A stretch of DNA of 6,064 nt from Acidobacteriota bacterium (GCA_021817755.1 JAKAGC010000270.1:1-6064), one strand, 5' to 3'. Shown: positions 1 through 6,064, counted from the first letter of the stretch. Notes: generated by a model not told the origin, from the letters alone. A program made the numbers and translations.

Positions 1-57
1 TATTATTAATGTAATGGGAAAGTAATGAATAATGTTTTGATTCAGACAAAATTGGAA

Positions 58-86
58 TTTTCAAAAGTTTCCTTAAGCAGTATAAT
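58..86 (+). promoter_or_regulatory. Predicted sigma70-type promoter for the secreted-protein operon
   Basis: A perfect TATAAT -10 box lies at 81-86. Exactly 17 bases upstream is TTTTCA (58-63), which matches the TTGACA -35 consensus at four of six positions. Transcription would start near 92-94, just before the Shine-Dalgarno of the leader ORF. The region is AT-rich, so chance matches are expected, but the perfect -10 box, ideal spacing and position make this the best candidate. No terminator or gene end is visible in bases 1-57. Confidence 0.5.
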
Positions 87-109
87 AATAAGAAGAATGG
101 AGGAAACCG

Positions 110-178
110 ATGAAAGAAAAAAGTTTAAAAAGATGCTTTATAGATTTGAATTTTACTTATATATGTGTTAGAATTTAA
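110..178 (+). CDS. Possible 22-aa leader peptide (uORF)
   Basis: An ATG at 110 is preceded by GGAGG (99-103) with a 6-base spacer, a strong ribosome binding site. The frame runs 22 codons to TAA at 176-178. The peptide begins MKEKSLKRCF and ends YICVRI. It is basic at the N-terminus, then mixed hydrophobic, with two cysteines and no run of one amino-acid codon such as a classical attenuator would show. The stop codon ends one base before the AAAGGAGGT (180-188) that serves the next gene, a layout suited to translational coupling. It could equally be the remnant of a broken signal-peptide gene or a chance ORF. No function is claimed. Confidence 0.35.
   Translation: MKEKSLKRCFIDLNFTYICVRI
146..174 (+). 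promoter_or_regulatory. Possible second promoter immediately before the 146-aa gene
   Basis: TTGAAT (146-151, four of six to consensus) is followed after 17 bases by TAGAAT (169-174, five of six to consensus). Initiation would fall near 181, giving a transcript that begins at the Shine-Dalgarno of the 194-634 gene and skips the leader ORF. It overlaps the end of that leader ORF. This is a pattern match in AT-rich DNA and is weaker than the upstream candidate. Confidence 0.25.
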
Positions 179-179
179 C

Positions 180-188
180 AAAGGAGGT
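180..188 (+). promoter_or_regulatory. Strong Shine-Dalgarno fixing the start at 194
   Basis: AAAGGAGGT is fully complementary to the usual 16S rRNA 3' tail and lies 5 bases before ATG 194. It begins one base after the stop codon of the leader ORF, so ribosomes ending there would sit over it. Confidence 0.8.
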
Positions 189-193
189 CTACA

Positions 194-634
194 ATGAGGC
201 AATTAGCTTTTAGTAAGACATTGATGATGATTATGTTTTTGGTGATCCTGGCCGTGCCTGGGGGGCTTGTTTCACCTCTTAATGCAGACGAATCCTATGT
301 TTTGGTAACAATGCGAGATGATACTACTGTGAAACTTGTTTCGCATACTTTTTCGATGCATTGGGTCGTTCCTGAAGTTAAGGATGAAATTACCTGTAAA
401 ATAACTCAATTTGAAATCTCAGAATTAAGCGAGATTTATGTTATGACTATTGCAGATAATTTCTGCGACAAACGGGACGATTGGCTATTCGATGTTAATT
501 TCAAGGACCCAGAGAGAAGTCCTGTTCATGGTTTCATCGAAGTTACCCAGGAATTTGTGACCGGAAAGTCATATGAAACCGGCGAAGAAAAGACGATATC
601 TTTTTATGATATTCAGAAAATATCGTTTTTGTAA
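194..634 (+). CDS. Small secreted protein of unknown function (146 aa)
   Basis: I do not recognise the family. The N-terminus is a typical Sec signal peptide: R2 and K8, a hydrophobic core at about residues 10-21, then a break and likely cleavage after A31 (PLNA-DES). There is no lipobox. The mature part is about 115 residues, acidic and apparently beta-rich, with two cysteines (C68, C91) that could form a disulfide outside the cytoplasm. Residues 73-84 and 135-146 share a pattern of hydrophobic residues at positions 1, 3, 6 and 9 (F73, I75, L78, I81 against I135, F137, I140, I143), which hints at two related beta units. The start is supported by the near-perfect Shine-Dalgarno at 180-188. 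The next gene begins 15 bases after the stop, so the two are probably co-transcribed. A periplasmic or surface partner of the large protein is possible but is only an inference. Confidence 0.85.
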   Translation: MRQLAFSKTLMMIMFLVILAVPGGLVSPLNADESYVLVTMRDDTTVKLVSHTFSMHWVVPEVKDEITCKITQFEISELSEIYVMTIADNFCDKRDDWLFDVNFKDPERSPVHGFIEVTQEFVTGKSYETGEEKTISFYDIQKISFL

Positions 635-649
635 TCGGGGGGCGAAGAT

Positions 650-3600
650 ATGAGAGTAAGAATGCAACGATTTAAAAATTTAAGTGTTTGGTTTTTTGTA
701 TTATCTGTGGCATTATCCATGTTTTCTATTTCCCTCGAAGCTACGGATTGGAACCGTGTATTACCTGTGTATACTTTAGTTGATGGGAATACTGTAATTA
801 CGAAGAAGTGGGGAGATTATCGAGCTGCTGTTTATGGTGATGGAATATTTGTTTGCGTTGGAGACAGTGGATTGATAATCACTGCTCCAGCAGCCACAGC
901 AGGAAGCGGCGATTCCTGGTCAAAAGTTAATACAGGTCTGACAGCTGGCCGGAATTTTTATGGCGTCACTTACGGTCTCGGTAAATTTGTAGCAGTTGGA
1001 AAAAATGGGTTGATCTGGACCAGTACGAATGGTACATCCTGGCATGAAGTAAGACCTTATTCAACAACTGAAACAAGCTTTTCTGCCGTTGCATGTAATG
1101 GTGAAAATCTGTTTGTAGCTGTTGGTGTTGGACGTATTAGTACAAGTCCTGATGGTGAAACCTGGACGAAAGTGGATACGACCATTACCCAGGAAATGCG
1201 CGGATTGTGTTATGGGAATGGTAAATTTGTAGCGGCAGCCAGTTCAGGGCGTATTTTTTATAGTAGCAATGGTACAACCTGGAGTAGTGCCGATACAAAT
1301 ACCGGTATAAATAATTATTCTGCTGTTTTTGGTGAAGGGATATATATTGTTGGTGGGCAGGTTCCCGATGGCGAACAAGGTGCAGTATTTACCAGTTCCG
1401 ATGCGAAAACCTGGACAAAACGGTATTACAATCAGCCCAATTATGTCATGGACTTTGATCATACCGATACCAAATTCTTTGGTATAGGAGATGGTAACGA
1501 TGCCGGATGTTCTTTGATTATTGTCAGTGATGCAGGTACATCTTGGGTAAGGGACCGGCTAAATCCTAATCAAAATGAAAAAAGAACACTTCTTGGAGCA
1601 GCAGCAGGGAGTAGTAATGCTATTGCTGCAGGTGCAGCAGGAGTTCTATTTTATAATACCTATTCAGGATTGGGGGAGGGGAAAAATTGTGCAGGTGGAG
1701 CAACTACTTATATAACTGTTCTTACTCCAAATGGCGGTGAATTCGTCAAACGCGGGACTTCTTATAAGATTACATGGAAATCTGCCGGGGTTACTGATCC
1801 GGTCCGTATTCGCCTCTCTTTTAATAATGGTGCCGATGGTTATGATTATGTAGTTGCCAGTTCCATTACCAATACCGGTGAGTACACCTGGGCTGTTCCC
1901 AAAGATATCAAGAGTTCAACCAGTTGTCTGATTAAAATTCTGGCATTAAATCAATCAGGTACTCCATATGATGTGAGCAATAGCGTTTTTGAAATTGCCG
2001 ATGTTTCTACTCAAAATTATATTACGGTCAACTCTCCCAATGGCGGAGAATCTTATAAAGCGAAATCCATTATTCCAATACGGTGGACCAGTTCTACGAA
2101 ATTTAAAAGTGTGGATATCGAATACACACTGGATGGCGGGAGCAAATGGACTTCAATGGTAACAGGTACTGCCGATGACGGTTATTATGAATGGACTGCC
2201 CCGGATGTTGCTACGACAAAAGCCAGGATCTGGCTGCGTGGTTGGGCAAACAGCGGGACCAATCCTTCCGACTATTCCGACGGGCTATTCTCTATAACCG
2301 GCGGCGTTGGAATGGCGACAATCGAATTTACTGCGCCAAAAACCGGTACTAAAATTTATAACGGTTCTACTTATACCATTAAGTGGTCCAGCTCCAAGAA
2401 ATTTGACAGCGTGGATATCGAATACAATAAAAATGCTACAGATTCCAGTGGTTGGACAAAAGTCGTTACCGGAACTACCGATGACGGTGCTTATGATTGG
2501 ACAGTTCCCAATGTGACTGCCAGTAATGCGGCCTTCTGGATTAAAGGAAATTCTACTAGCGGTAATGATACGGATAAAGTTGAAGGTGTAATTATTGCGT
2601 CCGGTACAAGTATTAAAATTACCTATCCGGCAGCAGGTCAAAAAGTGGCAGCAGGATCGACATATAATATTGTATGGGATGAATCCCGGAAATTCGATAA
2701 AGTGGACATCGAGTACTATAATGGAGCGGCATGGTCTCCTCTTGTAACAGGAATCGAAGATAGAGGCGTCTATGAATGGACAGTACCGGATACCAAGAAT
2801 TCCCAGGCTAGATTGTGGATAAAGGGTTGGTCCGCTAGTGGGAACGCCGCAGATACTACCGATTATTTCTCTATTGCGAAATTAAACGGTTCTATCACTG
2901 TTACGTCGCCCAATGGAGACGAAGCCTTCCCGCATGGTGCCAAACATACCATTACCTGGACATCTGCCGGAACGGTAGGGAATGTCGCTATCTCCTATAC
3001 TGCCGATGGATGCAGAACATGGAATACAATTATTGAAACTACTGCAAATGATGGTTCTTACGAATGGACGGTTCCTTCGGGAGTTTCTTCGGATAGTTGT
3101 AAAGTGAAAATCTATGATATTTCGGATACAGCGCTTGCAGATACCTCCAATAAACCGTTTGCTATAGGATGGCAACCAGAGATCGGAGTGGATAAAACCA
3201 CCCTGTATTTCGGATATGTAATGGGTGAAAGCACGCCGTGCTCACAAAATGTATTCGTTTTCAATGAAGCATCAGGTAAACTAAAATGGACGGCTGCCTC
3301 GGAAACAGCGTGGATCAAATTGAGTCCGTCAAGTGCTACAGGAGATGGTAATCTGACTGTTTCCATCGATATTACCGGTTTAACCGTAGGAACACACACC
3401 GGTTTTATTAACATTGTGGATAACAATGCAGTCAATACTCCTTTATCGATACCTGTTACATTGAAGATAAAAGAGAGCGGGCAGAATGAAGCACCTTTCG
3501 GCGCATTTGGTACTCCAAATGATGGAGCAACCGGACTTGCCGGATCCGTTCCCATTACTGGTTGGGCGCTTGATGATGTTTGCCTTGAAAGTGTAAAAAT

Positions 3601-4711
3601 ATACCGTGTGATGAATGATGCCGGTGATCTGTCATTAATCGGTGACGGCGTATTCGTTGAAGGAGCAAGACCCGATATCGAACAAGCCTTCCCGGATTAT
3701 CCCAATAACTCTCGCGCAGGTTGGGGATATATGCTCCTCTCCAACATGTTATCGGATGGTCAATTGAAACTTAAAGTCATTGCCACTGATGTATCGGGTA
3801 AGACCGCAGAACTTGGGACACGAACCATGAGCATCGATAATGCACATTCAAAGACTCCTTTCGGGGCCATCGATTATCCTGCCCAGGGTGGAGATGCTGC
3901 CGGCTCAACTTACAGGAACAGTGGCTGGGTACTTACACCCCAACCCAATAAGATTGCCACTAATGGTTCTACCATTAATGTATTTATCGATGGCGTGTAT
4001 GTCGGTAAAGCCAAATACAATATTCCCAGAACGGATGTTGCCAGTATATTCCCTGGCTTAGCCAACAGCGGCGGACCCATGGCATATTATGATTTTGATA
4101 CCACCGGCTTTAAGAATGGTATTCACACCATCTGGTGGGGTGTCAGTGATTCAGGTGGTAATAATGCCGGTATTGGTTCACGGTTCTTTAAAATTCTCAA
4201 TCCCGACAGCACCGCTCGTACAACATTACAATCCATGTATAAAATCGATCTCGCCCGCCTAAATGATAGTTTGGGTTCCGGCGGAACGATTGATATATCG
4301 AAAGGATTTGGAAGTAATGCTCAATTCGAACGAGTTTATGGTGACGATTATGGCATCTTCCATGTCAATATGGCTGAACTCGAACGGTTACGAATTGAGC
4401 TGGATGAAACATTCGGTATCTCTCAATCTGATTTTACCAATGAAGAGACACTGAGCAAACGGAAACCAGTTCAAACAGGCGTTTTTTATTCCGGTTATAT
4501 GCTGGTAAATAATGAACTCCGTCCGTTACCTGCTGGTTCTTCTATCGATCCTGTTACAGGTACATTCTCGTGGAATGCTGGCCCCGGTTTTGTCGGCGAT
4601 TATGAACTCGTATTCTTTATCGATTATAACGGGTCAATATTAAAGAAACAGGTGAAAGTCAATATTTCTTCGACTATATCCGTACAAGATAATATTGATG
4701 AAATTCGGTAA
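650..4711 (+). CDS. Large secreted modular protein: Asp-box propeller, Ig-like repeats, BACON-like domain
   Basis: This 1353-aa protein has a Sec signal peptide (basic residues 2-9, hydrophobic core about 11-27, likely cleavage after A31). Domains in order are: seven propeller repeats of the BNR/YCF48 kind (about 55-340), with Asp-box motifs such as SPDGETW (166-172); five Ig-like repeats resembling the Kre9/KNH family (354-839), opening with TxPNGGE-like motifs and carrying GxYxWxVP; one BACON-like domain (842-941); two PFGA(F/I) repeats (949-1063 and 1069-1184) with GWALDD and GWVLTP; a more polar linker (1185-1275); and a C-terminal beta module (1276-1340) with TGTFSW and GPGFVGDYELVF. No catalytic domain, LPXTG, PEP-CTERM or obvious sorting tail is visible. 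Ten cysteines are scattered through it. The start at 650 has GGGGGG (637-642) 7 bases upstream. The gene follows the 146-aa gene by 15 bases and is closed by the terminator at 4734. An extracellular binding, adhesion or scaffold role is inferred; the ligand is unknown. Confidence 0.9.
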   Translation: MRVRMQRFKNLSVWFFVLSVALSMFSISLEATDWNRVLPVYTLVDGNTVITKKWGDYRAAVYGDGIFVCVGDSGLIITAPAATAGSGDSWSKVNTGLTAGRNFYGVTYGLGKFVAVGKNGLIWTSTNGTSWHEVRPYSTTETSFSAVACNGENLFVAVGVGRISTSPDGETWTKVDTTITQEMRGLCYGNGKFVAAASSGRIFYSSNGTTWSSADTNTGINNYSAVFGEGIYIVGGQVPDGEQGAVFTSSDAKTWTKRYYNQPNYVMDFDHTDTKFFGIGDGNDAGCSLIIVSDAGTSWVRDRLNPNQNEKRTLLGAAAGSSNAIAAGAAGVLFYNTYSGLGEGKNCAGGATTYITVLTPNGGEFVKRGTSYKITWKSAGVTDPVRIRLSFNNGADGYDYVVASSITNTGEYTWAVPKDIKSSTSCLIKILALNQSGTPYDVSNSVFEIADVSTQNYITVNSPNGGESYKAKSIIPIRWTSSTKFKSVDIEYTLDGGSKWTSMVTGTADDGYYEWTAPDVATTKARIWLRGWANSGTNPSDYSDGLFSITGGVGMATIEFTAPKTGTKIYNGSTYTIKWSSSKKFDSVDIEYNKNATDSSGWTKVVTGTTDDGAYDWTVPNVTASNAAFWIKGNSTSGNDTDKVEGVIIASGTSIKITYPAAGQKVAAGSTYNIVWDESRKFDKVDIEYYNGAAWSPLVTGIEDRGVYEWTVPDTKNSQARLWIKGWSASGNAADTTDYFSIAKLNGSITVTSPNGDEAFPHGAKHTITWTSAGTVGNVAISYTADGCRTWNTIIETTANDGSYEWTVPSGVSSDSCKVKIYDISDTALADTSNKPFAIGWQPEIGVDKTTLYFGYVMGESTPCSQNVFVFNEASGKLKWTAASETAWIKLSPSSATGDGNLTVSIDITGLTVGTHTGFINIVDNNAVNTPLSIPVTLKIKESGQNEAPFGAFGTPNDGATGLAGSVPITGWALDDVCLESVKIYRVMNDAGDLSLIGDGVFVEGARPDIEQAFPDYPNNSRAGWGYMLLSNMLSDGQLKLKVIATDVSGKTAELGTRTMSIDNAHSKTPFGAIDYPAQGGDAAGSTYRNSGWVLTPQPNKIATNGSTINVFIDGVYVGKAKYNIPRTDVASIFPGLANSGGPMAYYDFDTTGFKNGIHTIWWGVSDSGGNNAGIGSRFFKILNPDSTARTTLQSMYKIDLARLNDSLGSGGTIDISKGFGSNAQFERVYGDDYGIFHVNMAELERLRIELDETFGISQSDFTNEETLSKRKPVQTGVFYSGYMLVNNELRPLPAGSSIDPVTGTFSWNAGPGFVGDYELVFFIDYNGSILKKQVKVNISSTISVQDNIDEIR
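812..1669 (+). repeat. Seven tandem beta-propeller repeats within the large protein
   Basis: Residues 55-340 hold seven units of about 30-45 residues, starting near 55, 103, 144, 183, 223, 266 and 314. The consensus is an aromatic or leucine, two to four residues, then YGxGxFVAVGxxGxIxxSxDGxTWxxV. Asp-box-like turns are clear in units 2-6 (STNGTSW, SPDGETW, SSNGTTW, SSDAKTW, SDAGTSW) and degenerate in units 1 and 7. Seven units match a closed seven-bladed propeller, as in YCF48-like and sialidase-like folds. Catalytic sialidase residues are not evident. Confidence 0.75.
1709..3166 (+). repeat. Five tandem Ig-like (Kre9/KNH-like) repeats within the large protein
   Basis: The repeats span residues 354-450, 457-550, 556-650, 654-743 and 748-839. 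Each opens with a hydrophobic strand and a P-x-x-G-type turn (TPNGGE, SPNGGE, APKTGT, YPAAGQ, SPNGDE), then I-x-W, and later carries G-x-Y-x-W-x-(V/A)-P with tryptophans at 414, 515, 617, 710 and 806. Repeats 2-4 share KFxxVDIEY, and the 16 bases GTGGATATCGAATACA recur identically at 2111 and 2411. Repeats 1 and 5 instead share W-(K/T)-S-A-G and SC-x-x-KI. Confidence 0.8.
3173..3472 (+). other. BACON-like domain within the large protein
   Basis: Residues 842-941 read as one BACON-type beta-sandwich. There is a first strand with L-x-F-G (TTLYFG, 850-855), then an N-x-x-G-x-L-x-W segment (FNEASGKLKW), then AWIKLSPSSATGDG, and a final G-T-H-T-G-F-I strand followed by PLSIPVTLKI. BACON domains are usually found in extracellular bacterial proteins and have been proposed to bind carbohydrate or mucin. 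Binding here is not shown by the sequence. Confidence 0.7.
3494..4201 (+). repeat. Two PFGA(F/I)-type repeats within the large protein
   Basis: Residues 949-1063 and 1069-1184 are two diverged copies of one module of about 115 residues. Both start PFGA(F/I) followed by a P-x-x-G turn. Both then have G-W-(A/V)-L, an I-x-V or V-K-I strand, a V-(F/Y)-V-(E/G) strand, a segment ending in a proline-rich FP turn (QAFPDYPNN; SIFPGLANS), a glycine/aromatic stretch (GWGYMLL; MAYYDFD), and finally a beta strand ending in G-(T/S)-R before the exit. I recall similar tandem modules in Acidobacteriota and Aminicenantes secreted proteins but know no function for them. Confidence 0.65.
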
Positions 4712-4733
4712 AATCGAATTGAAATAGAACTTC

Positions 4734-4776
4734 AAAGCAGGGGATAGGCGTGCCTGTCCCCTGCTTTTATATTTTT
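4734..4776 (+). terminator. Strong intrinsic terminator after the large secreted-protein gene
   Basis: AAAGCAGGGGA (4734-4744) pairs perfectly with TCCCCTGCTTT (4757-4767). The helix continues through a T4745-G4756 wobble and AGGC/GCCT (4746-4749 with 4752-4755), closed by a tiny loop. A T-rich tail (TTTT, AT, then TTTTT to 4776) follows. It begins 22 bases after the stop codon, so it should end the two-gene operon and insulate the gene downstream. There is no comparable T-tract on the opposite strand, so it appears one-directional. Confidence 0.93.
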
Positions 4777-4840
4777 AAGATATAGTGAATGAACGCGCAG
4801 ATATTCCAAAAATCTCCCAGTTCAATCCAGGAAAACTGAA

Positions 4841-6064
4841 ATGAGCATGAAAAAAGACTACAAGAATATATTGTTAATGAAAGTTCCCCACTGTGTGCAC
4901 CCCGATGCTATCCCTGAAAATGACAGCTTCCGGTTAAAGCATACATTTCGACCCATCCCATCTTTTGCACTCGCTGCATTATGTGCATTTCTTGAGAAAC
5001 ATGGCAGTTATGGATATAATGTCCATGCTGTAGATATCAATATAGAAGCTTATAAAAAACCCGGTGTTCCCATCGATATTAACGATTATCCGCCGATTAT
5101 GGAAGAGCAAATCAAATCTGCCAAATATGATGTATTGGGACTTTCGGTTATGTTTGTTTTTAATATACGATGGTTAAAGCTTGCAGTCTCACTTTCCCGT
5201 AAGTATCACCCCGAAGCAAAAATAATCGTCGGTGGTGGATTTGCCACAATTTTTCCTGAGAAATGTCTCAAAGAATTAGATGTAGATAGCGTTGTTATCG
5301 GTGAAGGAGAATCCACACTCATTCATATATTAAATAGGTTCAATCAGTTTTCAGATCCTTCTTTCGAAGAAAAATTCCCTTTCGATGGTTATGGTGAAAA
5401 GGCAGAAGATGGAACGGTTCACCTTGTGCCCTTAAAGACCTTTATCGATATGAATGATATTCCCATGGCTGCCTGGGATTACCTCGATGTGGAAAAGTAT
5501 TTTAAGAATAGCGGCGATCGAATGCTTGCTATTGAAGGTGTTCGTGGCTGCCCTTGTAGATGTACTTTCTGCAATACGCAGTTATCTTGGGGATATAAAT
5601 TACGCTATAAAAAGGTAGATACCCTCATTCAGGAAATGCTCGAACTGGATAAAAAATATCATGCTGCATTGCATTTCGTAGATGATAACCGATCCGTTAA
5701 CCGTCAATGGATAATTGAATTCCTCCACAAGGTTTTGGAAAATGATATTAAACTTGAACCTGTTCCCTCCAGTTTTCATGCCCATCATATCGATGATGAA
5801 ATTATCGGATTACTCAAAAAAGCCGGAATAAAAACTCTTGGTATTGCAGTTGAAACCGGTTCACCCGCCATGCAAAAACAACTTAAAAAGAACCTGGATT
5901 TCGATAAAGTAAAGGAAGTGGTAAAAATTATCAAATCACATGGACTTCGTGTTCATATTAATTATATGTTCGGTTTTCCCAATGAGACCATGGACCAGGT
6001 ACACGAGACCCTTTCCATTGCTCGCCAGTTGAATGCCCATTCCAATCAATTTTTAATACTAGTT
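4841..6064 (+). CDS. B12-binding-type radical SAM protein, 3' end outside window
   Basis: The frame is open from ATG 4841 through the last base (408 codons), so the C-terminus is missing. Residues about 10-165 resemble a cobalamin-binding Rossmann domain: the strand KIIVGGGFATIFPE (127-140) and the GEGES turn (154-158) are typical of this superfamily. The canonical DxHxxG cobalt-ligand motif is not seen. The radical SAM core begins at about 228, with the 4Fe-4S motif C237-x3-C241-x2-C244 (GCPCRCTFC), FVDDN, GIAVETGSP (334-342) and MFGFPNET (376-383). Such enzymes cleave S-adenosylmethionine to start radical chemistry such as methylation or cyclisation. The substrate cannot be told from this sequence. 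AGGA at 4829-4832, 8 bases upstream, favours ATG 4841 over ATG 4847, and an in-frame stop at 4790 bars much extension. It lies after a terminator, so it is probably transcribed separately from the secreted pair. Confidence 0.92.
   Translation, partial: MSMKKDYKNILLMKVPHCVHPDAIPENDSFRLKHTFRPIPSFALAALCAFLEKHGSYGYNVHAVDINIEAYKKPGVPIDINDYPPIMEEQIKSAKYDVLGLSVMFVFNIRWLKLAVSLSRKYHPEAKIIVGGGFATIFPEKCLKELDVDSVVIGEGESTLIHILNRFNQFSDPSFEEKFPFDGYGEKAEDGTVHLVPLKTFIDMNDIPMAAWDYLDVEKYFKNSGDRMLAIEGVRGCPCRCTFCNTQLSWGYKLRYKKVDTLIQEMLELDKKYHAALHFVDDNRSVNRQWIIEFLHKVLENDIKLEPVPSSFHAHHIDDEIIGLLKKAGIKTLGIAVETGSPAMQKQLKKNLDFDKVKEVVKIIKSHGLRVHINYMFGFPNETMDQVHETLSIARQLNAHSNQFLILV

Noticed and set aside
1..57. Possible end of an upstream gene at the left edge
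   Set aside because: Short stretches are open in some frames, but there is no recognisable protein sequence, stop context or terminator, so nothing can be called.
662..664. Alternative start ATG at 662 for the large protein
   Set aside because: It would leave the signal peptide intact, but the G-rich stretch at 637-642 is spaced 7 bases from ATG 650 and about 19 from 662, so 650 is preferred.
812..1669. Reading the propeller as a photosystem II assembly factor (YCF48) or an active sialidase
   Set aside because: Only the repeat fold is shared. There is no photosynthetic context and no visible sialidase catalytic arginine triad or FRIP motif, so neither function is supported.
2285..2641. A 118-codon minus-strand open frame within the Ig repeats
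   Set aside because: It is antisense to clear repeat-encoding sequence, and its translation is cysteine- and isoleucine-rich with low complexity, typical of a shadow frame.
3112..3555. A 147-codon open frame on the minus strand inside the large protein gene
   Set aside because: It lies wholly antisense to well-supported Ig and BACON-like domains, has no ribosome binding context I could support, and its translation has no recognisable domain. It is a shadow of codon bias.
4781..4786. TATAGT as the -10 box for the radical SAM gene
   Set aside because: No acceptable -35 lies 16-18 bases upstream, because that position falls in the terminator stem, and AT-rich hexamers are common here. It is too weak to annotate.
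5600..5788. A 62-codon minus-strand open frame inside the radical SAM gene
   Set aside because: It overlaps the conserved radical SAM core on the opposite strand and shows no independent coding evidence.

Overview
The window carries three genes and one very short leader ORF, all on the + strand, in moderately AT-rich DNA of a Gram-negative-type bacterium. The source is probably an uncultured or anaerobic lineage. Two features suggest this: a long secreted protein built from tandem bacterial Ig-like, BACON-like and PFGA(F/I)-type repeats, and a cobalamin-binding-type radical SAM enzyme. From memory, the PFGA(F/I) repeats are most familiar in Acidobacteriota and Candidatus Aminicenantes proteins. 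That placement is an impression and was not tested by a search.

Layout. Positions 1-193 are a non-coding leader. It has a good sigma70-like promoter (TATAAT at 81-86), a 22-codon ORF with a strong Shine-Dalgarno (110-178), and a near-perfect Shine-Dalgarno (180-188) for the first main gene. Positions 194-634 encode a 146-aa secreted protein of unknown family. After 15 bases, 650-4711 encodes a 1353-aa secreted modular protein: signal peptide, seven-repeat Asp-box beta-propeller, five Ig-like repeats, a BACON-like domain, two PFGA-type repeats, a linker and a C-terminal beta module. Positions 4734-4776 form a strong intrinsic terminator. A radical SAM/B12-binding-type gene starts at 4841 and runs off the right edge.

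How they work together. The 194-634 and 650-4711 genes look like a two-gene operon whose products are both exported and end at the shared terminator. The large protein has only recognisable binding or structural modules and no visible catalytic domain, so an extracellular adhesion, scaffold or ligand-binding role is the most that can be inferred. The radical SAM gene lies beyond the terminator and is probably a separate transcription unit. Nothing in the sequence links it functionally to the secreted pair. I see no mobile element, CRISPR array, tRNA or rRNA. No convincing new biological system is visible. The leader ORF, the unknown small secreted partner and the architecture of the large protein are the points most worth a second look.
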